A DNA stretch of 64,000 nucleotides from Artemia franciscana (GCF_032884065.1 NC_088865.1:46278185-46342184); one strand, 5' to 3'. Positions 33,362-42,840 are shown, counted from the first letter of the stretch. The notes: generated by a model from the sequence alone, not told the origin. Numbers and translations are program-made.

Positions 33362-33364
33362 TTT

Positions 33365-33725
33365 TCTCCTATAATTTTTTTCCCAATCCCAGCTGAAAGG
33401 TCAAATTGGAAGAAATTGTATACACCGTGAAACTTTTAAGTTGGAAGTCACAAATGACTTTTTTGCGGGTGAGCGGAGTGGTAAAATTGCAAGAAAAGTC
33501 CAACAGTTTGACTAAAAAAATCCAAGAAGTTTCTTAATTTGGAGTTTTTGGATTGCTGAGCCATAAGTCTCCCCTTCTCCTGAATTAGTCCCTAAGCCAA
33601 TCCTAACCTATTTATCCTTTTTTCCGCGGGTACTAGTATTTTCTATGAGAAAATCCGAGTGTATGCAGTAGCATTTGCATTTGTACATGTAGGAATCATC
33701 TGATTATGACGGGTGCCAGAGAGAG
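33365..33725. other. Spacer, nothing recognised
   Basis: No supported gene or repeat. Confidence 0.4.
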
Positions 33726-33729
33726 TAAC

Positions 33730-34500
33730 CAGTTGGTCAAACTGTGCCATGTTGGCGTCAATTACCACGAGACATAAAAAGAAATGCTATTGGGAGTTTT
33801 CCTTTAAGTTTAAATGGTCAATTCCAGTGTGAATGTTTATTTTTTGTAGGAAAATGCCTGAAAATTTGTAAGCATGATAATGAGTGTCACAGTGTGCCAC
33901 AGACTAGTCATAGAGTGGCAAATAGGGGATTGCCACGGGGGCATCATGGAAGGGTGGGTTGAGAAAACATGAACTGGTGAATTTAAAGCACGATTTTTAT
34001 CATCAAAATATCTGAAAATTCCCTTAGGAATGATGTTTTGTGCCACCAGGGTCAGCAAGCCAGCCCTTGTTTACCCCAGTGGCATGAATTGCTACGGGGG
34101 ACATAAAATTTGTGAATAGCTTGCAAAGACACGAACCAATGGATTTAAAGCTTGATTTTTAACAAGAAAATATGTGACAAATGGCTTCGGAATGAAAGTT
34201 TGTGCCATAGGTTGCCATATACCAGCCATAGTTTGCCACAGTGGCTTGAAATTCCATGGGGCATCACGTTAGGGGTGTTTAGCGAAAACACAAAAAAAAA
34301 GTTTAAAGCATGTTTTTAACAAGAAATGGTGTCACGTTGAGGGTGGCTTTGAAAAACACGAACCAATAGATTTAAAGCATGATGTTTAACAAGAAAATGC
34401 CTGAAAATATCTTAAGAAGGACAGTTTTTGTCAGAGGGTGCCGTGTTCCAGCGATAGTTTGCGACGGTGGCGTGAATTAACACGGTGTATCATGTTGGGG
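33730..34500 (+). repeat. Degenerate tandem repeat, ~160-bp unit
   Basis: The phrase TTTAAAGCATGATTTTTAAC (with changes) occurs near 33982, 34144, 34300 and 34370. It is accompanied by lines such as TTGTGCCA, GTTTGCCACAGTGGC, CATGGGGCATCA and AACACGAACCAATGGATT. Units are diverged and one is internally shortened. The 5'-truncated Helitron begins exactly where the array stops. Confidence 0.7.
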
Positions 34501-34802
34501 TCTATGCCAAAAAACTTGCTGCTGTTAGAGAAAGTAAGAAAAGAAAGCGTGCCGAGGAATCACAAGAACAGCAAGAAAACAGGCTTGCAGCTGATAGAGA
34601 AAGTAAGAAAAGAAAGCGTGCCGAGGAATCACAAGAACAGCAAGAAAACAGGCTTGCGGCTAAAGAACGCAAAACCGCGCAGTTAGATGAAAATCCACCT
34701 GGAAAGCGAGATTCAAAACATATCAAAACTGAAAATGATAGCTATGATGATTGGGTTTGGGATTTTGACTTAGATAAGGTCATCAATGCCTACCAGATTT
34801 AA
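34485..34802 (+). CDS. Short Helitron-borne ORF, second copy
   Basis: A 105-residue frame with AKKLAAVRESKKRKRAEESQ, two 23-residue repeats, then KTAQLDENPP and the tail KTENDSYDDWVWDFDLDKVI ending NAYQI-stop. It differs from the 27.6-kb copy by a few substitutions, including Asp to Tyr in the acidic patch. The first codons lie in the flanking repeat because the Helitron is truncated, so this copy probably has no proper promoter or start. The +1 frame (34438-34686) is a shadow through the 69-bp repeats. Confidence 0.35.
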   Translation: MYHVGVYAKKLAAVRESKKRKRAEESQEQQENRLAADRESKKRKRAEESQEQQENRLAAKERKTAQLDENPPGKRDSKHIKTENDSYDDWVWDFDLDKVINAYQI

Positions 34803-35488
34803 GTTAAAAAACAAAGGTTCGGCGATATTTACTTCATAGTGACGCTGAAAAATGAAGAAGAAAAAAAACTGAAAAAATATAAAAAACTAAAAAAAACTAA
34901 AAAGAAAAAATACTCAAGATAAATTACAGGCCGGGACACAAATGACGACCAACACAGAGGGAAAATAAATGAAGACCGGGAACCTCAAAGAAAAATTACA
35001 GACTGGGACACCCGGACACAAATCACGACTGGGAATATAAATGACGACCGGGACAGAGGGACACAACTACAACGGGGACGCCGGGGGCACAGGCAGGATA
35101 TATAATTGACGACTGAGACACAGGGATTGTTTGAATAGAAATTACAGACCGGGACACCGGGACAGAAATGACGACCGGGACACTGGGACACAGGGAATAT
35201 AAATGACGACCGGGACGCTCAAAGAGAAATTACAAACTGGGACACCAGTACACAAATGACGACCGGGACACAGGGAATATAAATGCTATTTATATGCACA
35301 GACAATTGGACAGCGAAGAATGTTGTATATTCGCATGTTTTACGTAGTTAAAAATATATATTTATATCTATCTCTATTCACAGGTGGGACACAGGGACAC
35401 AGCTACAATGGCACCTAATATGGCGCGTATCGACTTACGCGCTCGGGGGGCTTGGGGGAGGGGCGCGAAGCGCCACCCCAACAGCTAG
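34501..35488 (+). mobile_element. Non-autonomous Helitron, 5'-truncated
   Basis: It begins inside the short ORF region (TCTATGCCAAAAAACTTGCT) without the usual TCTATATATA terminus or TGACGTCA sites. The 3' end is complete: CTACAATGGCACC, GGCGCGAAGCGCC hairpin, and CAACAGCTAG followed by T at 35489. Confidence 0.75.
34925..35285. repeat. Minisatellite, GACCGGGACAC-type units
   Basis: The same irregular units as at 28090-28440, again between the short ORF and the Helitron 3' end. Confidence 0.85.
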
Positions 35489-35489
35489 T

Positions 35490-36115
35490 AGTATACAGTA
35501 TGATAATGTGATATATTAAGATAATATGATAATGATAATAATAAAACTACTAGGGTAGCATCGGGATGTCACAGCCAATTTTTACAAAACCACTGAAAAT
35601 AAGGGGAGGGCTGATTAAAGAAATTTTTTAAATTCCATGTTCTTTTATAAAATAAGAAATATAAAATTACAGACAAAACACACCGGTTCAATTATTAAAA
35701 ACAATGTTAAGAACAATCTCCAATACTATCTGATAATACCGTCTAAAGGCGGTATTATGCACTCGTGCATTAACAAGCACGTGTGTCTAATATACTAATC
35801 CTCAAAAACATTGTCGGATACTTGCACTTTTCTGTGACAATGGCTTGAAAACCATCAAATCGTTTCCACTAGAAAATAGTTTTTCGAATAATAATATTAG
35901 GAAGGCATTATTGGTCCGGATGGTTAGGGTAGCATTCTATTGAGGGAAATCTCTGGTCGTAATTTAAATTCCTACACCTAACAAAAATCTTCGGCTTATA
36001 AAGGTTCCCTGAGAAAATAATTTTGAAGGAAAATATTGAGAAAAAAAGTGTCCAAAAAAAGAAAAAAATCTCAAAGGAAAAAAAATTTCGAAGAAAAAAT
36101 CTTAAAGAAATATCT
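35490..36115. other. Spacer with two adjacent hairpins at 35733-35786
   Basis: A 9-bp perfect hairpin (ATAATACCG at 35733-35741, loop of 8, CGGTATTAT at 35750-35758) is followed by a shorter one (CGTGC, loop ATTAACAA, GCACG). Otherwise AT-rich. 36030-36110 is A-rich and resumes in similar form at 38222, on the far side of the Helitron cluster. Confidence 0.5.
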
Positions 36116-36119
36116 TGTA

Positions 36120-36497
36120 CTAGCTGTGGGGGTGGCGCGAAGCGCCACCCAAGCACCTAGTTGGTGGGGGCAATACGCGCCCCCAAGCCCTCCGCGCGCG
36201 AAAGTCGTTACGCGCCATATTAGTTACGTGCCATTGTAGTTGTGTCCCTGTGCACCACCTGTGAATATAGATATATGTGTCCCCGTAGTCATTTATATAT
36301 CCCCTTGTGCCCCCGGCGTCCCCGTTGTAGTTGTATATTCCCTGTTTCCCGATCGTCATTTGTGTCCCGGTGTCTTGGTCTGTAGTGTCACCTTATAATG
36401 ACTTCATATACAAAGCCTTGTATACTTATAATGACGTCATATGCAAACCCACAAACAAACAAACATGCCTACAAACAACTTATCTATATATATAGAT
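36120..36497 (-). mobile_element. Short non-autonomous Helitron
   Basis: Minus-strand start TCTATATATATAGATAAGTTG near 36497, and 3' end with GGCGCTTCGCGCC hairpin and CAGCTAG at 36120 followed by T. It contains one TGACGTCA (36432-36439) and a few minisatellite units. No coding sequence. Confidence 0.7.
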
Positions 36498-36660
36498 ATA
36501 GTTTCTTTTTTAGTTTTTCTTTTTTAGTTTTTCTTTTTTTGGTTTTGCAGCTTTTTTCATTTTTTTAACTTTTTTTCTTTTTAGTTTTTTAGCTTTTTTA
36601 TTTTTTTGTTTTTTTAAAGTTTTTTCTTTTTAGGTTTTTTCTTTTTTTAGCTTTTTTCGT
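36498..36660. repeat. T-rich simple sequence
   Basis: Runs such as TTTTTTAGTTTTTC are repeated. They match the A-rich stretch that follows the short ORF in the plus-strand Helitrons, so this is part of a Helitron read on the minus strand. Confidence 0.6.
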
Positions 36661-37240
36661 GCCATATTAGTTAAGCGCCATTGTAGTTGTGTCCCTGTGT
36701 ACCACCTGTGAATATAGATAGATATATATGTTTTTAACTACGTAAAACTTGCGAATATACAACATTCTTCGCTGTCCCATTGTCTGTGCATATAAATAGA
36801 TTGTCAGGTTTACCGACTCTTGAACATGCAACATATAATTGTCCATGGGGAAAACAATCCATATTCAGATCTATACCTCATTATTCTAATGATTGTGCTT
36901 GAGCTTTTTTGGTGGTGATTACTAATCGAACATTCCCTGTGTCCCGGTCGTCATGTATATATCCCCCCTGTGGCCCCGGTGTCCCCGTTGTAGTTGTGTC
37001 CCTGTGCCCCGGTCGCCATTTATATTCCCTGTGTCCCGGTCGTTATTTGTGTCCCGGTGTCCCAGTCTGTAATTTCTCTTTGAGTGTCCCGTTCGTCATT
37101 TATATTCCCTGTTTGCCGGTCGTCATTTGTTTCCCGGTGTCCAGGTCTGTAATTTAGTTAGTCGACAAACATGACGTCAGTCGACATACAAACATGACGT
37201 CAGTCAACAGATATAAAACTTGTTTATATATATATATAGA
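36660..37240 (-). mobile_element. Helitron fragment with helicase C-terminus and minisatellite
   Basis: The minus-strand 5' end lies near 37240 (TCTATATATATATATAAAC) with TGACGTCA at 37172-37179 and 37195-37202. A minisatellite occupies 36900-37150 and the helicase C-terminal scrap about 36735-36880. The 3' end stops at the GCGCC/ATGGC line without the terminal hairpin, joined to the T-rich stretch. Confidence 0.65.
36900..37150. repeat. Minisatellite (reverse orientation)
   Basis: GTGTCCCGGTCGTCATTTATATTCCCT-like irregular units, the reverse complement of the arrays at 28.1 and 34.9 kb. Confidence 0.85.
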
Positions 37241-37383
37241 TATAGATATAGTTTCTTTTTTATTTTTTATTTTTTTAGTTTTGTAGCTTTTTTAGATTTT
37301 TGACTTTTTTAGCTTTTTAGTTCTTTACCTTTTTATGGCACTTGTTATTAACCAAGTGACATATAGCGATCGCAAATTCTGTC

Positions 37384-38093
37384 GGTCAATGTTCATTCTA
37401 ACATTGACAGTTGTAAAAATCTTCACGTGCCAAGCATGCTAAAGCTCAACAATTTATAATAAACCTCAAAATTTTAAGTATCTGTTTTAAGGATTTCGAA
37501 TTACTTTAATCTATTGTCAAAATATTTTGAAATATTTATGCAATTCCCAGTTTTTACATTTTTAGTTTCAGTTTTCTTTTACTTCTTTATTTTTCAGACG
37601 TAAATACATATCACCGAACCTTTGTTTTTTTTAACTAAAATCTAGTAAGCATTGATGACCTTATCCAAGTCAAGATCCCAAACCCAATCATCATCGCTAT
37701 CATTTTCAGTTTTGACACGTTTTGACTCTCGCTGTCCAGGTTGATCTTCATCTAATTGCGCGGTTTTGTTTTCTTTAGCCGCAAGCCTTTTGGCATTAAC
37801 TCTTTGAGCAGCTTCCTCGGCTGTTTCTTCTGTTGTAGGATTTGGTAACATTCTATCTTTTTCAATGTTTTTTAATTTGTCAATGTTCATTCTATAATAT
37901 TGACAGTTGGAAAAATCTTCACGTGCCAAGCTTGCTAAAGCACAATAATTTATAATAAACCTTAAAATTTTAAGTATATGTTTTAGGTTTTTCGAATTAC
38001 TTTAATCTATTGTTAAAATATTTCGAAATATTTATGCAATTCCCAGTTTTTACATTTTAGTTTGTTTTCTTTTTCTTCTTTATTTTTCAGACG
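37384..38093. repeat. Direct repeats of ~216 bp (37384-37600 and 37879-38093)
   Basis: Both copies run from GTCAATGTTCATTCTA through CTTCACGTGCCAAGC, TTATAATAAACC and TTTATGCAATTCCCAG to CTTTATTTTTCAGACG, with only scattered differences. They bracket the short ORF. Confidence 0.9.
37642..37890 (-). CDS. Short Helitron-borne ORF, third copy, different N-terminus
   Basis: From the ATG at 37890 the frame gives 82 residues: MNIDKLKNIEKDRMLPNPTT, then AEEAAQRVNAKRLAAKENKT, then the shared tail KTENDSDDDWVWDLDLDKVI and NAY-stop. The frame is open further upstream to 37929 but only from a TTG. It has no 23-residue repeats. The N-terminus is different from the other two copies and lies within one of the direct repeats, while the acidic Trp-containing tail is the same. 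Sharing of the tail across three differently built derivatives is the best argument that the frame is or was coding. Function unknown. Confidence 0.45.
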   Translation of the reverse strand: MNIDKLKNIEKDRMLPNPTTEETAEEAAQRVNAKRLAAKENKTAQLDEDQPGQRESKRVKTENDSDDDWVWDLDLDKVINAY

Positions 38094-38221
38094 TCATATG
38101 CGAATCCTGAACACAAAAATACATACAACTTATTTTTATATATATAGGAGATATAATCTGGCGTACTAGACATAGTGTAACAGACATAACACAAAAACAA
38201 CTTATTTATATATATATAGAT

Positions 38222-38760
38222 TTCCAAGAAAGAAAAAAATCTTGAAGAAAATAAAAAGCGCCTTTAGAAAAAAAGTCTTAAACAAAAAAAAACTTCAAGA
38301 AAAAAACATATCTTAAAGCATTACGTAACATACACGTGTACACCGTCATTATAAAAAACCCACGTGTGGGCCGTCCTTAGGTACAAATGGGGGTTCTCCA
38401 AGGACATTAGTTACAAAGGTTCATGAGCGATTACGTCATCCTCCATAAATCTAACAAGCTTCAACATTACGTCATCCTCAACGTAGGTAAACATTCCCTA
38501 TTACATAACATGTAGCTCCCTATTACGTAACAAATAGCTTCCCATTACGTAACACGTAACTCCCTATTACGTAACAGCTAAAGAAATCTCTAACAAAACA
38601 ATTGCATAAGTTAACAAACAATCCCTATGATGTAATAAACTATTGAACTATACCCTTACATACTTACCGGTATACTATACTATTACGTAAGACTCTGGCG
38701 GGTAATTTTCTCCCACCTGTACTTGTCACCTTTCTTTCCTCCGATTATGCAAAGTGCGTT
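38222..38760. promoter_or_regulatory. Cluster of TTACGTAA/TTACGTCA-type sites with a 22-bp tandem unit
   Basis: ATTACGTAAC occurs near 38318, 38523, 38545 and 38567, ATTACATAAC near 38500, ATTACGTAAG near 38683, and TTACGTCA near 38430 and 38467. Four of them sit in a 22-bp tandem repeat (about 38493-38581; CTCCCTATTACGTAACAAAT). RTTAYGTAAY is the binding consensus of PAR-type bZIP proteins. Any regulatory role is inference. No recognised gene follows, only a LINE relic. Confidence 0.4.
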
Positions 38761-39213
38761 TTGGTGAATAAAACGAAACTGGCATCAAAATTAGGTATAC
38801 CTGAGTACTTTGCTCCAAAGTGTAAGCAACCGTTAAATGTGGCATGTGATAAATTGGTGCTAGGAATACCGTTGCTGCATTTAGATAAACCAGAAAACAG
38901 CTCCACCCTCTTGAATATCAGGTCACTTAATGATATCTTCAGTGATCAAACATCTATTGTTGTTAAATGTTGGATCAATATCCAGTTTTTTACTAATGGG
39001 AATTTTTTTTTGTATCCTATTTTTTTTTCTATAATTTTCTTGTTGGCTTGTTTTTTTGATGTTTATGGGCTGTTATGGACTATGGCAAGTAGTAGCCTGT
39101 CTGTTAACTATTTATTGTCAATCTCTATTGCTTATGTTAATTTAAGTGAAGGAAATAATGCACAAGCTATGAAAGCAAGTAATTATGTTGATAAACAGTC
39201 ACCGAAGAATTGA
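38761..39213 (+). other. Unrecognised 150-codon open frame before a LINE relic
   Basis: The frame has an N-terminal hydrophilic part (SKLGIPEYFAPKCKQPLNVA) and a central hydrophobic stretch (about residues 80-110, Phe/Ile/Leu-rich). I do not recognise a family. It ends about where LINE endonuclease similarity begins and may be a degraded 5' part of that LINE. The phrase LLNIRSLNDI recalls the start of LINE endonucleases (LNIRSLxNK). I would not call it a host gene. Confidence 0.25.
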
Positions 39214-40620
39214 CGAGTTAAATATGATTTTTTTTTCTTTTTGGAATTGTCAAGGCCATATGACAGAATATCCTATCCTGTATAAAATTTTGAGTGAATC
39301 ATCAGAATCATCGTTATTATTAAAACTTAGGAAGACATTTGCCTCAAGTAAGAATAACTATTCACTTCGGGATTTCCAGTTTCCGGTATATATTAGTGAA
39401 AGAAAAGAACGGCAGCTTATGGAGCGAGTAATTACGATAAAATATAGTTGTCGCCTTAGTATATAAAACACCATCAAATAATGAAGATATATATTTATAA
39501 GGGAGATGGACAAACTAATGGCAAACTTTTGTAGTGAATGGGATATTTCAATATTCAATATTCAATATCCCCTCTTTAAAGGTTCAAGTTGTCAATATTT
39601 TCTTAATTTAATGATTTCTTCTTTTCTATATCCAATGATAACTATCCTCACACGAGTCACTAGAACTATCCAGCTACTGGAACTATCCCTAACGCTAATT
39701 GACAATATATTGATGGATGGAAAGCTACTTAAATGTTCGTTTGCTGATGCTTTAATTACGGATGGATTGTACCACTTTCTTCTCATGAGTAAATTAAAGA
39801 ATTCCGGTGGAATGATAACAATGAAGGATTGTTTAAATAAAAAATTCTTCCGTGATTTCAGAAAAGATAATAAAAAAAAAGATTTGAGAGAGAAATGTAT
39901 AATATAGATTTTCCTCCAGTATTTGAAGATGACTTCGAAAGATATTTTTGCTTGAACACTTACAAAAGCATTAAACAAGACGTGTTCTCTTAGAAGACCT
40001 AAGGGCTTGGATGAAAATCCCCAGAAAACCATTGCTTACTCATGCTATTCTCAATTTTATAAAACTATTCACTATTCATTTTCATTTTCGTTTATTAAAA
40101 CGTGCACTATTGATTTTCAGCAATTTAAAACCTACAGAAATATCTTAAATGGAATGAAACAAAAATTCGATGACAGGAATTTGCAATATGAATTTATGAA
40201 GCATAAATATGCCATAAAAAACATGGAAAACAATAAATTCACTCCTGGGTCAAACGCGTAAAATAGAGGTTATCACTAAACTACAAACTGAAAGGGGAAA
40301 TTTGACCACCCCGAATGATACAGCCAACTATTTATGTAAATATTTTTTTGGTTATCCCTTTTTTAAAACATATGAAAAGCTAATTGGATCTTGGCTGAAT
40401 GATTACCTTGAAAAAAAATTCTTTTAAACACTCAATTTGGTTTCAGGAAAAGATAATCAACTGAAATGGCAACAATCAAACATGTGGATTGCGTGAATGA
40501 GGCAGGCAAATCAGGTTTGATTCCAGCTGCCTTGCTCCTAGATTTAAAGAAAGTATTTGGGCTGGAAGCAAATCTTGGTCAACGGTCATTCAACTTCTGT
40601 AGCTAATGGGATAACAAGTT
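39200..40620 (+). pseudogene. CR1/L2-like LINE relic (endonuclease and start of reverse transcriptase)
   Basis: Endonuclease traces: NNYSLRDFQFPVYISERKER near 39355 and, in the next open frame, FLNLMISSFLYPMITILTRV followed after a short insertion by LIDNILMDGKLLKCSFADAL near 39700, matching the family line FLDLMFSNSxxPxITxPTRV...LIDNIFTN. RT traces near 40430-40570: LNTQFGFRK, TEMATIKHVDCVNEAGKSGL and LLLDLKKVFG (family LDLKKAFD, palm motif A). Stops and frame changes are frequent, and the catalytic YxDD region is not present because similarity ends near 40620. Inactive 3'-truncated or internally deleted copy. Confidence 0.65.
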
Positions 40621-40624
40621 ATGT

Positions 40625-40875
40625 ACTAGGTCTTTTTTATTTTTATTTTTATTGATTGAATTAAGAATTATTTGCTAGAGACTGGTATAATTCTTTTTAG
40701 GATGATAATTTTCAAATTTTTGTTGCGCCATTTTAATTTAGTGTTTGGCAAAATGAGAAAGGCATTGGTTGAGCTTAATGGGTCAGCAGATTTTAATCTT
40801 TTGATATTAAATTATAACTAAAATAACTATATTTATGAAAACGAACTAGAACATTCAATTTCCAATCCAATTAAC
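40625..40875. other. AT-rich spacer
   Basis: Nothing recognised. Confidence 0.4.
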
Positions 40876-40879
40876 TCCC

Positions 40880-41440
40880 TCTAAAGTTTATACGATCACC
40901 TCTTTCATATATACCTCAGATATCTCCAGGGTATAAATTTCAACCCTTGTTCCTGGGCTAACGGGGGCTATGTCAACCCCTGAGGCAGTTCTATGTAATT
41001 TTGAACCATTTTGAACAAAAGGGTTTTCTTAAAATTTTGATCTGATATATTTGATCAAAAGAAGGTGTGGGGGTCTACTCGCCATAAGATAACTTTTACT
41101 CTTAAAAAGGGAACTAGTACTTTCAATTTACAATCAATTGAGCTTTTTCCATAGCTTTCATGATATCCCTTTCCATAAGGACTTTACATTTCCCCGGCGC
41201 ATAGCTTACAACACTTGCATGTCTCTCTGTCTGGCCAGACAGACAGACAAGGTTTTGTTGTGTGATCTTTGGACTATTTTGAACAAATTGGCCATCTAAA
41301 TATTGTGATCGAATCAATTTAAAGAAAAGGGGTTGTCGGAAGGGACTAGTTGTCCTTTGATCACTTTTGACTCTTGAGAAGAACAATAAAACTTCAAATT
41401 TTCAAGAAAATGAGCCCTCAGAAGTTTATACGACAATGCA
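40880..41440. repeat. Dispersed repeat D, diverged copies
   Basis: Phrases such as CATTTTGAACAAAAGGG, AAAATTTTGATCTGATATAT and AAAAAGGGAACTAGTACTTT match other D copies. A short perfect palindrome CTGTCTGGCCAGACAG lies near 41227-41242. Confidence 0.5.
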
Positions 41441-41499
41441 ATCCATATGAAGTGCCTCTGGAATAAAAAGTAAAACATTGAAGCCTTAAGGCTCTTACT

Positions 41500-42840
41500 A
41501 TTTATTCATTTATTTATTGAACGCTCATCATTCACATAACATGATAAAACAAAGTAGAGGAAAAAAGCACGAAAAAAAAACAAAACAAACAAAAGAAAAC
41601 CACAAGAAGAAGAAAAAACTGATTACTACACTAAATCTTGTCATAGCAACGACATTTACGATAAAAATAAACCATGAATTATTAACAAATTCAAAAATTA
41701 CTGCATAATGTAAGGTCATGGCACAGACATACAAAATACAAAGTTTTGAACAAGATGAGACAAAAAAATAGAGAAAAAGGGACAACAAACAAACAACAAC
41801 AATATAAGTAAAAATAACACAAAATACGAATTCAAAAAAGGCACGGAATACTGAAATAATACAAAATACCACTCCTGGGCAGTCATACTCACTATTTATT
41901 GTGTTTAGCTATTGCTCTAGCTACTGCAATATTCAGATCAGTAATTTCAAACTGAGGGATAATTTTTGCTGCTTTGCCAGGGTGAAAGGCAGAGTAAATA
42001 TATTGCAAAACGGAAGAAGAGTGAGCTTATTTTATTTTGGTCTGTATTAGTTAACACTTTCCAAAAGGTTGACGGTGAGGGAGAGCTATTGTGTTAAAAA
42101 GGCTAACTAGCCAATGCCGGTTGAATCTATACTTGCAGGAAATCATTGACACATAAGAGGCGAAAATGTGGCAGGTTAAATGTTCAATAAGGAGGTACCG
42201 GGTGTGGTGAATGGATGAACCTAAGGAAGACCAAGATACACGAGGTGATTTACAGGTGGAACCAAAGAATTGCCAAGTTTGACTGAATTTAGTAGATCGC
42301 TTCCAATTAAAAAGGACTATTTCCACTGCAGAATTGAAATGTAGACCAAACTTAAGGTATTCTGCTTGGAGGATAGAAAAAATATCACTGACTCGTCTTC
42401 GGGTGCGTCTAAGATTCAGAATATCGTCAGCGTAACAAACCCTTTAAAATCGGAATAAGCTTTGTTCGAGCGGCTGGAGGCAAATTTTTATCGGGTGGTA
42501 ATTTTAATCAAACACACAGTCGAGAAAACATGTCCCGAAGAGTCAGAATCACTACAGAGCCTGGCGTTAAGTTGTCAGCTTTCAGAAGCATTGTAGGGTG
42601 CATTAACGATTCAAAGGTACGTTTGACACCATGACTAGCAAGAGCCAGACATTTCTCCGCAGATTCTGCTTCAATTAGTGTGTTTGCGACAACTATTGAA
42701 CCCGAACTGATATGGTGGAGTGTAACATGTCTTTTCAATATTGTCTCTGAAAAGAAGTTCAAAAAGTTTGCTAAGAGATTTTGCAACAGTAATTGGTCAA
42801 AAAAGGAAAAGGCATTTGAGTTTTTTGTATACAAAAGGGC
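41500..42840 (-). pseudogene. Non-LTR reverse transcriptase relic with intact YADD and an (AATAAATG)-type tail
   Basis: Minus strand, 5' to 3': HHISSGSIVVANTLIEAESA and ASHGVKRTFESLMHPTMLLK (palm motif A region, 42508-42834), LKLPPDKNLPPAARTKLIPI after a stop, then an abrupt join to CYADDILNLRRTRRRVSDIF near 42430, QAEYLKFGLHFNSAVEIVLF, and HWLVSLFNTIALPH near 42100. The segment with RT motif 4 (PQG-like) is deleted between the two parts. Both catalytic aspartates of YADD remain. The thumb region continues in broken frames to about 41880. The 3' untranslated region is T-rich and ends near 41500 with CAATAAATAAATGAATAAAT, a typical LINE tail. I cannot name the clade securely. Confidence 0.75.

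Larger units (their letters stand above)
37330..38220 (-). mobile_element. Helitron fragment(s) carrying a short ORF between two direct repeats
   Basis: Two 5'-end sequences on the minus strand (near 38148 and at 38220, TCTATATATATATAAATAAG after A) suggest a nested pair. The fragment contains a hairpin motif (37336-37363), two ~216-bp direct repeats (37384-37600 and 37879-38093) and the ORF at 37642-37890. The A-rich host flanks at 36110 and 38222 look alike, which fits insertion of the whole 36.1-38.2-kb cluster at one site. Confidence 0.6.

Noticed and set aside
38761-39213. 150-residue frame as a novel host gene with upstream bZIP enhancer
   Set aside because: No family resemblance, a Phe-rich central part of simple composition, and it runs into LINE endonuclease traces.
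41227-41242. Perfect palindrome CTGTCTGGCCAGACAG
   Set aside because: Short and within simple CTGT/ACAG-repeat sequence, so chance is a sufficient explanation.
41528-41872. 114-residue hydrophobic minus-strand frame that looks like a membrane protein
   Set aside because: It lies in the T-rich 3' untranslated region of the LINE at 41500-42840. The hydrophobicity is a result of T-rich codons.
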